Part shown: positions 17,634 to 25,389 of the stretch, in pieces | Numbering within the stretch: the stretch's first letter is position 1 | How the letters are laid out: every line of letters starts with the position of its first letter | NCBI GenBank assembly: GCA_021798575.1 | Contig: JAJZGI010000021.1 | Location: 1 to 36,332, forward strand | Reading direction: 5' to 3' | Length of the DNA stretch: 36,332 nucleotides | From: Pseudomonadota bacterium | GTDB taxonomy: Bacteria; Pseudomonadota; Alphaproteobacteria; Acetobacterales; Acetobacteraceae | The notes under the pieces: generated by a model | What the model was told of the DNA's origin: nothing | The model's input: the letters and a program-made list of their open reading frames with translations, nothing else | Databases searched by the model: none | Made by a program: the position numbers and the translations under genes

Positions 17634-17663
17634 AGGCTAGATGTAACCGCCGTTACTTGTCAA
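17634..17663 (-). promoter_or_regulatory. Putative promoter/operator of the ChrB-TolC-adaptor-RND operon
   Basis: On the minus strand a perfect -35 hexamer TTGACA (17663-17658) is followed by the palindrome GTAAC-ggcg-GTTAC (17656-17643), placed in the spacer. A weak -10 candidate, TAGCCT or CTAGCC, lies at 17640-17634. Transcription would begin very close to the GTG start at 17625. The palindrome position is ideal for a repressor competing with RNA polymerase; the ChrB-domain product is the obvious candidate, by inference only. The poor -10 match is the main weakness. Confidence 0.45.
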
Positions 17664-17686
17664 CCAATGTCGTTGCTACGCGCCGG

Positions 17687-18589
17687 TTAGGCTGGTGGCA
17701 CGGAACCCTGTGGCGTGAAGCCCTGCGGCGGGCTGAATGCGGTGCCGGGCAGCGGGTGGCCGCCCTGGTCGCTCACATTGAGCGCGATGCTCGCCCCCAG
17801 CGCATTGGCCATGCCGGTCGGCACCAGAATCGTCACCCCACGGTCTTTGTTCATGTCGTAGATCAACCCCATCTGGCGGATTTGCAGCGCCACCGGGTTG
17901 TTGGCGTAGATATGCGAGGCATCGGCGATCTGCTCGGCGATGGCGACCTCGGCGGAGGCCAGCGTGACGCGGGCCTGTTTCTCCTTCTCGGCCTGGGCGT
18001 TGCGGCTCATCGCGTCGTTCAGTTCGGGCGGGATCTTCACGTCCCGGATCTCGATCGAGATCTCGCCGATGCCCCAGCCCATGGATTTACGGGCGATCAG
18101 CGCTTGCAGCTTTTCATCCATCGCCTCGCGGTTGGCGAGGATATCGTTCAGCGTCGTGGAGCTGATCACCTCGCGCAGCGAGGTCTGGGCGATCTGCGCG
18201 ATCATGTTGCGGTAGTCGGCGAGTTCGGTCGCGGCGCGCTTTACGTCTGAGACGCGCCAGAACATGATGGAGTCCATCGCGACCGAGACGGCATCGGCGG
18301 TGAGCGTATCCTCAGCCGAGATGCGGGTGGACTGTCGGCGGGTATCCACGACCACGTACACCACCTCGAACGCGGGGATGAGCAGATACAGCCCCGGTCC
18401 GCGCACGCCCGCGAACCGGCCCAGGCGCAGCACCACCGCGCGCTCCCATTCAGCCGCCGTGCGCAGGGTGAGGGCCAGAAAAATGCCGATGACGATGATG
18501 GGCACGCCAATGATAGGTGCGGCGAAATAGGTGAGCGCCGCCCCCGCCGCGATGACGAGTGAGGCGATGATGGTGACGGCGCTGTTCAT
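17687..18589 (-). CDS. Slipin/stomatin-like SPFH-domain membrane protein
   Basis: The predicted 300-aa protein has two N-terminal hydrophobic stretches (AVTIIASLVIAAGAALTYF and IGVPIIVIGIFLALTL), which form a membrane hairpin. An SPFH domain follows from ~45: AEWERAVVLRLGRFAGVRGPGL, then VVVDTRRQSTRISAEDTLTAD, then TSLREVISSTTLNDIL. A coiled-coil-like Ala/Glu-rich region (AQAEKEKQARVTLASAEVAIAEQ) and a Pro/Gly-rich tail complete it. Slipins organise membrane microdomains and oligomerise. ATG 18589 is chosen because AAAGGA lies 8 bases upstream; an in-frame ATG at 18643 has no such site. The usual NfeD partner gene is not adjacent. It lies 61 bases upstream of the efflux operon on the same strand, and a link is uncertain. 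Confidence 0.92.
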   Translation of the reverse strand: MNSAVTIIASLVIAAGAALTYFAAPIIGVPIIVIGIFLALTLRTAAEWERAVVLRLGRFAGVRGPGLYLLIPAFEVVYVVVDTRRQSTRISAEDTLTADAVSVAMDSIMFWRVSDVKRAATELADYRNMIAQIAQTSLREVISSTTLNDILANREAMDEKLQALIARKSMGWGIGEISIEIRDVKIPPELNDAMSRNAQAEKEKQARVTLASAEVAIAEQIADASHIYANNPVALQIRQMGLIYDMNKDRGVTILVPTGMANALGASIALNVSDQGGHPLPGTAFSPPQGFTPQGSVPPA

Positions 18590-18678
18590 GGCGTTTTCCT
18601 TTGGTCGCATGTGAGCATAGCCGCCTTTGGGGCGGTTGAACATGGCGGCGACTCGGCACGGTAGGGTATCAGGCTGCC

Positions 18679-19917
18679 ATGGAATATGAACTGATCTGGA
18701 TCATCGATGGCTTGTTCGCGGCGCTGGCCATGGTTCTGGCGGCGCTCGCCTGGCGCGCTACGGTAGCCGCAAGCCTGCGCTGGCAGTTGATACAGGAGAA
18801 GCTTCTGGCCGCCGGGCGGGGCGAGGCCGAGACCACGCGCGCGATTCTGGCGGCGGCGGAAGGGCGGCTGCTGGCCGCCATCCAAACGGGCACGACCGAG
18901 GCGCTGACCCAGGCCTTCGCGCAGATCGGCACCGCGACGCAGAACATGGCCAATGCCGTGGAATCGCTGCGCCGCGCCGCCGCCGAGGACTCCCAGAAAA
19001 CGCTGGAACTGATCGCGACGCGCCTGACTGGCATCCAGACCTCCGTGAACGAGAAGCTGCACGAGGCGGTGGAAAAACAGATGACCAACAGTTTCTCCCG
19101 CGTGCTGGAGCAGTTTGCCAAGGTGCAGCAGGCGATGGGCGAGGTGCAGCAGGCGGCGGCACAGGTTGGCGACCTGAAGCGGATATTCTCCAACGTGAAG
19201 ACCCGTGGCGGCTGGGGGGAGGCGCAGTTGGGCGCGATGCTGGAGCAGGTGCTGCCGCCCGGTGCCTTCGAGCGGGATTTTAGCCTGCGGGATGGGGCGC
19301 CCGAGAGGGTGGATTTCGCGCTGCGGATGCCCTCCCGGGAAAAACTCTGGCTGGCGGTGGACTCAAAATTCCCGACCGAGGATTATGAGCGGCTGTTGAA
19401 CGCAGCCGAGGCGGCGGATGCGGAGGCCGAGCGCGCCGCGCGCGACGGCATCGCCCAGCGCATACGCCTGGAGGCGAAAAACATCCGCAAGAAATACATC
19501 TGCCCGCCGGATACGGTGGATTTCGGCGTGATGTACCTGCCCAGCGACGGGCTGTTCGCCGAGGTCGCGCGTATCCCCAATCTGATCGATGAAATCCGGT
19601 TGCGCGAGAAGGTGATCATCTTGGGGCCGACACTGCTGCCGGCATTGCTGCAAACCATCCACCTCGGGCATATCACGCTGGATCTGGAGAAACGCGCCGG
19701 CGAGATCGGCCTACTGCTGGGCGCCACCCGCACCGAAATGACGAAAATGGACGACGTGCTGGGCAAACTCGCCGCCAATGCGCAGGCGATGTCCAGCAAT
19801 ATCGAGAAGGCCCGGGTGCGCACCCGCGCGGTGGACCGGGTACTGCGCAGGGTGGAAATGGCGGAGCCGGACACGGCGCAGAGCCTGCTGGGCTTAAGCG
19901 CCGAGGAACCGGAATAG
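18679..19917 (+). CDS. rmuC: DNA recombination protein RmuC
   Basis: The 412-aa protein has an N-terminal membrane anchor (LIWIIDGLFAALAMVLAALAW), a coiled-coil region at ~40-165 and a C-terminal RmuC domain with nuclease-like fold. Signatures are NVKTRGGWGEAQLGAMLEQV, ERVDFALRMP, LAVDSKFPTEDYERLL, IRKKYICPPDTVDFGVMYLP-SDGLFAEVAR, and ILGPTLLPALLQTIHLG. RmuC limits inversion and rearrangement at short inverted repeats in E. coli. Length is close to the family norm. It is divergent from the slipin gene across 89 bases. That gap holds a small CCGCC-tttgg-GGCGG dyad (18621-18635) and no obvious promoter. Confidence 0.93.
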   Translation: MEYELIWIIDGLFAALAMVLAALAWRATVAASLRWQLIQEKLLAAGRGEAETTRAILAAAEGRLLAAIQTGTTEALTQAFAQIGTATQNMANAVESLRRAAAEDSQKTLELIATRLTGIQTSVNEKLHEAVEKQMTNSFSRVLEQFAKVQQAMGEVQQAAAQVGDLKRIFSNVKTRGGWGEAQLGAMLEQVLPPGAFERDFSLRDGAPERVDFALRMPSREKLWLAVDSKFPTEDYERLLNAAEAADAEAERAARDGIAQRIRLEAKNIRKKYICPPDTVDFGVMYLPSDGLFAEVARIPNLIDEIRLREKVIILGPTLLPALLQTIHLGHITLDLEKRAGEIGLLLGATRTEMTKMDDVLGKLAANAQAMSSNIEKARVRTRAVDRVLRRVEMAEPDTAQSLLGLSAEEPE

Positions 19918-19955
19918 GCTTGCAAGCCGGAAGCCGTCCGCGCAGAACGCCAGTC

Positions 19956-20537
19956 ATGATACGCCGTTTTGTTTTGTTCGCGTTTTTGTCCCTGGCCGGA
20001 TGCCACCACGACCACTCCGCGCAGGATGTGAACGTACGCGGGTTGATCCCTCCATTGGCCTTCAACATGACCGACACGCAGACCGGCGCGGCCGTGACCG
20101 AAGGCAACTTCAAGGGCAAGGTCACGCTGCTGTTTTTTGGCTATACCAACTGCCCGGACGAGTGCCCGGCGACGATGTATAATCTCACCCGCATTTTCAA
20201 ACTCATGGGGCCTGCCGCCGCCGCGCACATTCAGGTGCTGTTCGTCACGGTGGACCCAGGGCGGGACACGGCGCAGGTGCTCAACCGATATACCGCACTG
20301 TTCGGGCCGAATTTCATCGGCCTGCGCGGTAGCGCCAATCAGCTCTATAGGCTGGCGCGGCGCTACCGGGTGGTGTTCACGGTGGTTAAAAAGCCGGTCT
20401 ACTCGGTCACGCACTCCGCGGCGGTGTACGTGTTCAATGCCCATGGCGGCCCCCGGTTCATCATCGGCGGGCTGGATACCAACAGGCCGGACTTCAAGGG
20501 TATAGCGGCTGACCTGTCCGCCGTGGCGCGGGAGTGA
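19956..20537 (+). CDS. SCO1/SenC/PrrC-family lipoprotein, thioredoxin-like copper-binding
   Basis: The predicted 193-aa lipoprotein has a short signal peptide ending in lipobox LAGC (Cys16) followed by a His-rich HHDH patch. The SCO fold is marked by GKVTLLFFGYTNCPDECP, with the copper/redox cysteines at 66 and 70 (C-x3-C), by VLFVTVDPGRDT, and by the third ligand His153 in YSVTHSAAVYVF. SCO proteins deliver copper to the CuA site of cytochrome oxidases or act as thiol reductants. ATG 19956 gives a clean lipoprotein signal; TTG at 19920 is possible but would place charged residues before it. It follows rmuC by 38 bases and ends 3 bases before the convergent phasin gene. The oxidase in this window has no CuA, so its client lies elsewhere or is different. 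Confidence 0.9.
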   Translation: MIRRFVLFAFLSLAGCHHDHSAQDVNVRGLIPPLAFNMTDTQTGAAVTEGNFKGKVTLLFFGYTNCPDECPATMYNLTRIFKLMGPAAAAHIQVLFVTVDPGRDTAQVLNRYTALFGPNFIGLRGSANQLYRLARRYRVVFTVVKKPVYSVTHSAAVYVFNAHGGPRFIIGGLDTNRPDFKGIAADLSAVARE

Positions 20538-20540
20538 GCG

Positions 20541-20999
20541 TTATTTTTTGAACAGCGTCTTCATCTCGGTCATCGCTTCCGAGAAGCGCTGGTTGAGCTT
20601 GCCCATCGCCTCGCTGTTGGATTTCTGGATCAGGTCGCCTAGCTCGCGGGTGTTGGCGACGGCGCTCTCATAGGCCTCGCGCAGTAGGTCCGCCTGTTTG
20701 GCGGCGCGGTTCGCCGTCGTGTCGTTCTGTGTGAACTCCTTCAGGTTTGCGCTCAGGCCGCTCATGGTATCCTGCATGATCTCCATATGTCGACGCGCCA
20801 CGGCCTGCGCACCCTCCAGCGCCACTCGGTTGGCCTCGGTCAAGGCCTCGAGGTTGCGCCTGTGCGCGGTCAGCACCGCCTCCATATCCGGCATGGGCGG
20901 TACGTTCATGGTCTTGAAAATTTTCGAGAAGTCGAAGTTCTGGCCCTCAACAGGCGGGCGGGGCTGGGCGGATGGTTTGGACGCTGGTTTTTCGGCCAT
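20541..20999 (-). CDS. Phasin-family protein (polyhydroxyalkanoate granule-associated)
   Basis: The small 152-aa, helical, Ala-, Lys- and Glu-rich protein has the Phasin_2 pattern: DFSKIFKTMNVPPMPDMEAVL, then RRNLEALTEANRVALEGAQAVARRH, then a long amphipathic region ending in MGKLNQRFSEAMTEMKTLF. Phasins coat polyester granules and influence their number and size. An excellent ribosome-binding site (AGGAGG) precedes the ATG. It lies 39 bases downstream of a TetR/COQ9-like gene on the same strand. No PHA synthase is in the window, so polymer storage is suggested but not shown. Confidence 0.9.
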   Translation of the reverse strand: MAEKPASKPSAQPRPPVEGQNFDFSKIFKTMNVPPMPDMEAVLTAHRRNLEALTEANRVALEGAQAVARRHMEIMQDTMSGLSANLKEFTQNDTTANRAAKQADLLREAYESAVANTRELGDLIQKSNSEAMGKLNQRFSEAMTEMKTLFKK

Positions 21000-21038
21000 C
21001 GTGTATATCCTCCTGAAAAGGCCAAAATCTGGCCTGGC

Positions 21039-21731
21039 TTATGCTATGCCAGATAGGTCTGGCGGCAAAGGCAATTCCGGCCCCTCAGCCTCCGCAAAAG
21101 CGGCATCCGTCGTGTTCAAGGTGGCGGCCCCAGGCGCACAGAAGCGCTGGGCCAGCGCATCGGCGCGGTTGAGCGCGGTATCCACCGCCGCCATGGTCGC
21201 GCTCAAATCCTCGGTCTCGTCGCGCAGCCAGGCGCGCAGCCCATGCGCCCACACCAGCAGCAGGCCGCGCGTGGCGAGCTGCCCGCGCAGGCCCCGGGCG
21301 GAAACGCCCGCACCCTCCAGCATCCAGCCCATCGAGCGCAGGCTGGCGCGCGCCAGATAGAGTGCCAGCGGCGGGTCGGTGGGCAGAAACTTCAGCAGCG
21401 CGACCACGCCGGCCCGCTGCGTCTGCAAATAATCGAACCGGCGGAGCAGGATATCAAACAGCCGGTCGCGCACCGGGCCGTCGCTCAGCGCGCCGGTGAG
21501 CGCGGCCACATCGGCCTGCTCGCCGAATTTGCGCAGAATATGGACGCGCGAGGCAAAGCGCGCCCTGGCCTGCACGAGATCCAGCCCGGCGCTGCGCGCG
21601 GCGCCGGCGGCTGAAACCCTGGCCCAGCCCACATCGGCACCCATCGCGAAGGCGGCGCGCACCAGTTGCGTATCAAAGTCACCTTCCGTCATGACAACAT
21701 ACTTAAGCAGGCCACCGGCCATTGCAATCAT
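21039..21731 (-). CDS. TetR-like/COQ9-like all-helical protein
   Basis: The 230-aa product starts after ~14 residues with TEGDFDTQLVRAAFAMGADVGW, then ARVSAAGAARSAGLDLVQARARF, a helix-turn-helix-like segment in the TetR position. An all-helical domain follows, with VRDRLFDILLRRFDYLQTQR and a pattern reminiscent of the COQ9/COG5590 family (PPLALYLARASLRSMGWML, LLVWAHGLRAWLRDETEDLS). It may be a transcription regulator or a lipid-binding COQ9-like protein; sequence reading cannot decide. ATG 21731 directly abuts the argC stop (TGAATG), suggesting coupling. An alternative ATG at 21692 would remove 13 weakly conserved residues. Its downstream neighbour is the phasin gene, so a role in polymer control is possible. 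Confidence 0.65.
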   Translation of the reverse strand: MIAMAGGLLKYVVMTEGDFDTQLVRAAFAMGADVGWARVSAAGAARSAGLDLVQARARFASRVHILRKFGEQADVAALTGALSDGPVRDRLFDILLRRFDYLQTQRAGVVALLKFLPTDPPLALYLARASLRSMGWMLEGAGVSARGLRGQLATRGLLLVWAHGLRAWLRDETEDLSATMAAVDTALNRADALAQRFCAPGAATLNTTDAAFAEAEGPELPLPPDLSGIA

Positions 21732-22640
21732 TCATTCAGCCGCGCCCAGCATCAACCCGATATTCTGCACCGCCGCGCCCACGGCACCCTTGCCCAGATT
21801 ATCCAGCCGCGCGATGAGCAGGGCGTGGTCATATTGACCGTTCGCGCAGACCAGAATTTCCAGCGCGTCGGTGTTGTTCATCGCGTCCGGCTGCAAGGTC
21901 CCGGCGTAGATTCCCGCCCGGGCGATCACGCCCTGCGCGCCGTCGTAATATTCCCGGTACGCCTCCGAGAGCTCATGCCCGCTGGGCGAGCCGGGCAGTT
22001 GGTCCAGGAACAGCGGCAGACACACCAGCATCCCTTGCGGAAAATGGCCGACGCCAGGGCTGAAGATCGGCCGCCTCACAAGGCCGGAAAAGGCCATGAT
22101 CTCGGGGATGTGCTTGTGCCCGAGGCCCAGCGCATAGAGCTCGAACGCCGGGCCGCCCATGGCGGTGTGCGCCGCGATCATCTCCTTGCCGCCGCCCGAA
22201 TAGCCCGAGACGGCGTGCAGGCTGACATTATGCTCGGGCGGCAGAAACCCCGCCGCCACGAGCGGGCGCAGGAGCGCGATGGCGCCGGTGGCATAGCAGC
22301 CCGGGTTGGCGACTTTGGTGGCCGCGGCGATGCGCTGCGCCTGGCCCGGTGCCAGCTCGGCAAAGCCATAGGCCCAGCCGGGCGCGGTGCGGTGCGCCGT
22401 GCTCGCGTCCAAAATCCGGGCACCGGGTGGCGCCGTTTCCACCGCCGCGCGCGCCGCGTCATCGGGCAGGCAGAGCACGGTGAGGTCCGCCCGCGCCATG
22501 GCGTCCGCCCGCGCCGTGGGGGATTTACGGTGCGCGTCCTCCAGGCTGATGAGGCTATATTCCGGCTTTGCCCGCAGCCGCTGGGCCAGCCCCAGGCCGG
22601 TCGTGCCGGCCTCGCCATCGATGAAAATAGATACGCTCAT
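21732..22640 (-). CDS. argC: N-acetyl-gamma-glutamyl-phosphate reductase, type 2
   Basis: The 302-aa arginine-biosynthesis enzyme reduces N-acetylglutamyl-5-phosphate to the semialdehyde with NADPH in the cytosol. The start VSIFIDGEAGTTGLGLAQRL is the short type-2 ArgC nucleotide-binding loop. The catalytic cysteine is Cys115 in TKVANPGCYATGAIALLRPL. Further marks are VSGYSGGGKEMIAAH, LGHKHIPEI and HFPQGMLVCLPLFL. ATG 22640 is preferred because AAGAGAG precedes it; the ATG at 22655 would add five residues. It is divergent from secB across 69 bases and coupled to the downstream TetR/COQ9-like gene. argH lies about 1 kb away on the other strand. Confidence 0.95.
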   Translation of the reverse strand: MSVSIFIDGEAGTTGLGLAQRLRAKPEYSLISLEDAHRKSPTARADAMARADLTVLCLPDDAARAAVETAPPGARILDASTAHRTAPGWAYGFAELAPGQAQRIAAATKVANPGCYATGAIALLRPLVAAGFLPPEHNVSLHAVSGYSGGGKEMIAAHTAMGGPAFELYALGLGHKHIPEIMAFSGLVRRPIFSPGVGHFPQGMLVCLPLFLDQLPGSPSGHELSEAYREYYDGAQGVIARAGIYAGTLQPDAMNNTDALEILVCANGQYDHALLIARLDNLGKGAVGAAVQNIGLMLGAAE

Positions 22641-22709
22641 ACGCTCTCTTATCATGGCCGGGCGGCTGTGCTAGGCGGTCTGCGAATTGTATCGCAGGAA
22701 ACCCATAGA

Positions 22710-23222
22710 ATGTCTGAAATCCAAGCACCGGCCCAACCCCCCCTGGTCCTCAATGTCCAGTACACCAAGGATCTGTCCTTCGAGGTGCCCAACGCCCCGG
22801 CGATCTACACGGTGCTGCGCAGCGCCCCCGCCGTGAACATCAATCTCGATGTGCAGGTGCGTAAAATCCAGGAGGACCAGACGGTTTTCGAGGTCACGCT
22901 CTCGGCGCGCGCTGAAGCAACTATGCCGCCCGCCACCCCGCCCAATGGCGCCGCGCCCGAGAAGCCGATGGTCGTGTTCATCGCCGATCTCGCCTACGCC
23001 GGGATATTCACCCTGAACAACATCCCCGAGAACCAGCAGGAGCCGGTTTTGCTGGTGGAGTGCCCCAGGCTGCTGTTTCCCTTCGCCCGCAACATCCTGG
23101 CCGATGTCACGCGTGATGGCGGCTTCCCGCCGGTCATGCTGGGGCCGATCGATTTTGTCGGGCTCTGGCAGTCCCGCCGCGCGCAGGCCGCCCAGGCCGA
23201 GGCCCCGGTGGCGAACGCCTGA
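22710..23222 (+). CDS. secB: Protein-export chaperone SecB
   Basis: The 170-aa cytosolic tetrameric chaperone delivers unfolded preproteins to SecA. Recognisable parts are LNVQYTKDLSFEVPNAP, then VNINLDVQVRKIQEDQTVFEV, then FIADLAYAGIFTLNNIPENQ and VLLVECPRLLFPFARNIL, then TRDGGFPPVMLGPIDFVGLW. Length and order match SecB. The ATG at 22710 has AGGA 11-14 bases upstream. The reading frame stays open for 348 codons further upstream, but that part mirrors argC and is not protein-like. It ends 5 bases before the convergent TlpA-like gene. Confidence 0.96.
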   Translation: MSEIQAPAQPPLVLNVQYTKDLSFEVPNAPAIYTVLRSAPAVNINLDVQVRKIQEDQTVFEVTLSARAEATMPPATPPNGAAPEKPMVVFIADLAYAGIFTLNNIPENQQEPVLLVECPRLLFPFARNILADVTRDGGFPPVMLGPIDFVGLWQSRRAQAAQAEAPVANA

Positions 23223-23227
23223 AATAC

Positions 23228-23833
23228 TCACACAGGGTTGAAATTCGGCGTGCCCGCCACCGGCCCCAGGCCCTGCAGGAACGCCAGCGTGCGCGCCGTG
23301 TCCCAGTCCGCCGCGCCATCCAGTCGCGCCACGAGCTGTCCCGCCCCATTGAGGACAATGGTCACCGGAATACCATCGGTATTGAGCGCCAGCAGGTCGT
23401 CGCTGTCCGGGTCCAGCAGGATGGGCAGCGCCCGGATGCCGTGGCTGGCATAGAACGCCCGCACCACCGGCGCGCCGCCGAGGTCGATCGAGATCGGCAG
23501 CACCCGCGCGCTGCCCGGCCTCAGTTTGAGCGCCAGACGATCCAGGGTCGGGATCTCCTCGACACACGGCCCGCACCACGTCGCCCACAGGTTCACCAGC
23601 AGCGCGTGGCCCGCGTAGTCCGCCAGGCTCAGGCGCTGCCCGCCCGCGTCATGGAAGCTGAGTGCCGGCGCGGTCTGCGGCATGAGCTGGGTCAGCACAT
23701 CCATGGCGTCCGGCAGGCCGGAGTCGGCTCGCGCGGTCGAGAATTTGCCGCAGGCGGCGGCGGCGGCTAAGCCAGTGGCGGTGGCGATGATGGATCGCCG
23801 GGCAGGATAAGGGCGCGCGGGTTTGACGGACAA
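23228..23833 (-). CDS. TlpA-like thiol:disulfide oxidoreductase, exported
   Basis: The predicted 201-aa protein has a leader with twin arginines ([20 protein letters not shown]) and then a thioredoxin domain. The redox motif is WCGPC (Cys87, Cys90) in [25 protein letters not shown]. Later marks are [31 protein letters not shown] with the cis-proline region, and the terminal LAFLQGL. It probably reduces or exchanges disulfides in the periplasm, for example in cytochrome c maturation or copper handling. I chose TTG 23833 because GGAG lies 8 bases upstream and the leader begins there. The open frame continues to 24316, but only as a mirror of argH. Its first 11 bases overlap the start of argH on the other strand. 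Confidence 0.88.
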   Translation of the reverse strand: MSVKPARPYPARRSIIATATGLAAAAACGKFSTARADSGLPDAMDVLTQLMPQTAPALSFHDAGGQRLSLADYAGHALLVNLWATWCGPCVEEIPTLDRLALKLRPGSARVLPISIDLGGAPVVRAFYASHGIRALPILLDPDSDDLLALNTDGIPVTIVLNGAGQLVARLDGAADWDTARTLAFLQGLGPVAGTPNFNPV

Positions 23834-25229
23834 GGCAACATCTCCGGTTGGGCAGCAATTGCAATGGGGCGGGCGGTTCGCCGCCGGCCCCGCTGCGGTG
23901 ATGCAGGCCATTAACGCCTCGATCGGCTTCGATGCCAAGCTCTGGGCGCAGGATATCGCGGGCTCGCGCGCCCATGCTGCCATGCTGGCGGCGCAGGGGA
24001 TCATCAGCCCGGCGGACGCCGCGGCGATCGACTCCGGGCTGGCGCAGGTCGCCGCCGAGATCGAATCGGGAGCTTTTGAATTCAATAACGCGCTGGAGGA
24101 TATCCACACGAATATCGAGGCGCGGCTGACCGCCCTGGCGGGCGAGCCCGCGCGTCGGCTGCATACCGCGCGCAGCCGCAACGACCAGGTGGCGACGGAT
24201 TTCAGGCTCTGGGTGCGCGGCGCGCTGGACGAGGTGGCGGCGCAGGTGAAGTTATTGATGCACGCCTTCGCCACCCGCGCGGCGGAGCACGCCGCCAGCG
24301 TGATGCCGGGCTTCACGCATCTGCAAACCGCCCAGCCGGTGACTCTGGGGCACCATCTGCTCGCCTATGTGGAGATGCTGAACCGTGACGCCGGACGCCT
24401 GGGCGACACCCGCGCAAGGCTGAATGAATGCCCGCTGGGTGCGGCGGCGCTGGCGGGCACCTCATTCCCGATCGACCGCGACGCCACCGCCGCCGCGCTT
24501 GGTTTCGCGCGGCCCACCGAAAATTCACTCGACTCCGTCTCAGACCGGGATTTCGCGCTGGAATATCTCTCTTCCCTGTCGATCCTGGCGATGCATCTGT
24601 CGCGTTTCGCCGAGGAGATCATCATCTGGTGCTCGGCCCCCTACCGGCTGGTCGCGCTCTCGGATGCCTTCACCACCGGCTCCTCGATCATGCCGCAGAA
24701 GCGCAACCCGGATGCGGCCGAGCTGACACGGGCCAAAACCGGGCGGATTTTCGGCAGCCTCATGGCATTGCTGACCGTGATGAAAGGCCTGCCGATGGCC
24801 TATGCCAAGGATATGCAGGAGGACAAGGAGCCGGTGTTCGACGCGACCGAGGCGATTCTCCTCTGCCTGGCCGCCACCGTCGGCATGGTGCGCGATCTCA
24901 CGCCCGATACCGCGCGCATGGCGGAGCTGGCGGGGGCCGGTTTCGCGACCGCAACCGACCTCGCCGATTGGCTGGTGCGCCGGTTGCACATGCCCTTCCG
25001 GGACGCGCACCACGTCACCGGGCGGATCGTCACGCTGGCCGAGCAGCAGGGCGTGGATCTGGAATCGCTCACCCTGGCGCAGATGCAGGCCATAGAGCCG
25101 CGAATCAGTCAGGAGATATTCGATGTGCTGGGCGTGGCCGCCTCGGTCGCCTCGCGCACCAGCTTCGGCGGCACGGCCCCCACGAACGTCGCCAATGCGG
25201 CGGCGAAATGGCTGGAGAATTTGGCATGA
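23823..25229 (+). CDS. argH: Argininosuccinate lyase
   Basis: The 468-aa enzyme of the last arginine step splits argininosuccinate into arginine and fumarate. Family marks are [20 protein letters not shown] near the start, [31 protein letters not shown], and the signature [16 protein letters not shown], whose mobile loop holds the catalytic serine (~287). The N-terminus requires TTG at 23823; a stop codon lies 13 bases upstream and no ATG fits. AAGGG precedes it by 9 bases. The start overlaps the divergent TlpA-like gene by 11 bases. Its TGA overlaps the next gene's ATG (ATGA), giving the conserved argH-lptM-lysA order. Confidence 0.96.
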   Translation: MTDKATSPVGQQLQWGGRFAAGPAAVMQAINASIGFDAKLWAQDIAGSRAHAAMLAAQGIISPADAAAIDSGLAQVAAEIESGAFEFNNALEDIHTNIEARLTALAGEPARRLHTARSRNDQVATDFRLWVRGALDEVAAQVKLLMHAFATRAAEHAASVMPGFTHLQTAQPVTLGHHLLAYVEMLNRDAGRLGDTRARLNECPLGAAALAGTSFPIDRDATAAALGFARPTENSLDSVSDRDFALEYLSSLSILAMHLSRFAEEIIIWCSAPYRLVALSDAFTTGSSIMPQKRNPDAAELTRAKTGRIFGSLMALLTVMKGLPMAYAKDMQEDKEPVFDATEAILLCLAATVGMVRDLTPDTARMAELAGAGFATATDLADWLVRRLHMPFRDAHHVTGRIVTLAEQQGVDLESLTLAQMQAIEPRISQEIFDVLGVAASVASRTSFGGTAPTNVANAAAKWLENLA

Positions 25230-25387
25230 CTCACCTGTTTTCATCCCGCCAGAGCGCGCTGTTATGCGCCTTCGCCGTGAGCGCCATGCTCTGCCTCAGT
25301 CTAAGCGCCTGCGGGCGACGCGGTGATCCCTCGCCGCCAGGTCCGGCGGCGGATGTCACCTATCCGCAGATCTACCCGGCGCCTTAA
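25226..25387 (+). CDS. lptM: LptM (YifL)-type small lipoprotein
   Basis: The tiny 53-aa lipoprotein has a hydrophobic signal ending in lipobox LSAC, followed by the hallmark [16 protein letters not shown]. The CG-(R/Q)-(R/K)-G-x-P start after lipidation is typical of LptM, which assists maturation of the LptD/E lipopolysaccharide translocon in enterobacteria. Position between argH and lysA supports the call, since this order is common in Proteobacteria. Its ATG is embedded in the argH stop. Two bases separate its TAA from the lysA start. Confidence 0.85.
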   Translation: MTHLFSSRQSALLCAFAVSAMLCLSLSACGRRGDPSPPGPAADVTYPQIYPAP

Positions 25388-25389
25388 CG

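Noticed and set aside
21666-22709. 348 open codons in frame upstream of SecB, seemingly making a 518-residue protein
   Set aside because: This stretch is antisense to argC, has Arg/Gly/Gln-rich composition without domain features, and SecB homology begins exactly at ATG 22710 with its own ribosome-binding site.
23834-24316. 160-residue N-terminal extension of the TlpA-like protein
   Set aside because: It mirrors the argH coding region, while a leader peptide and ribosome-binding site support the start at 23833.
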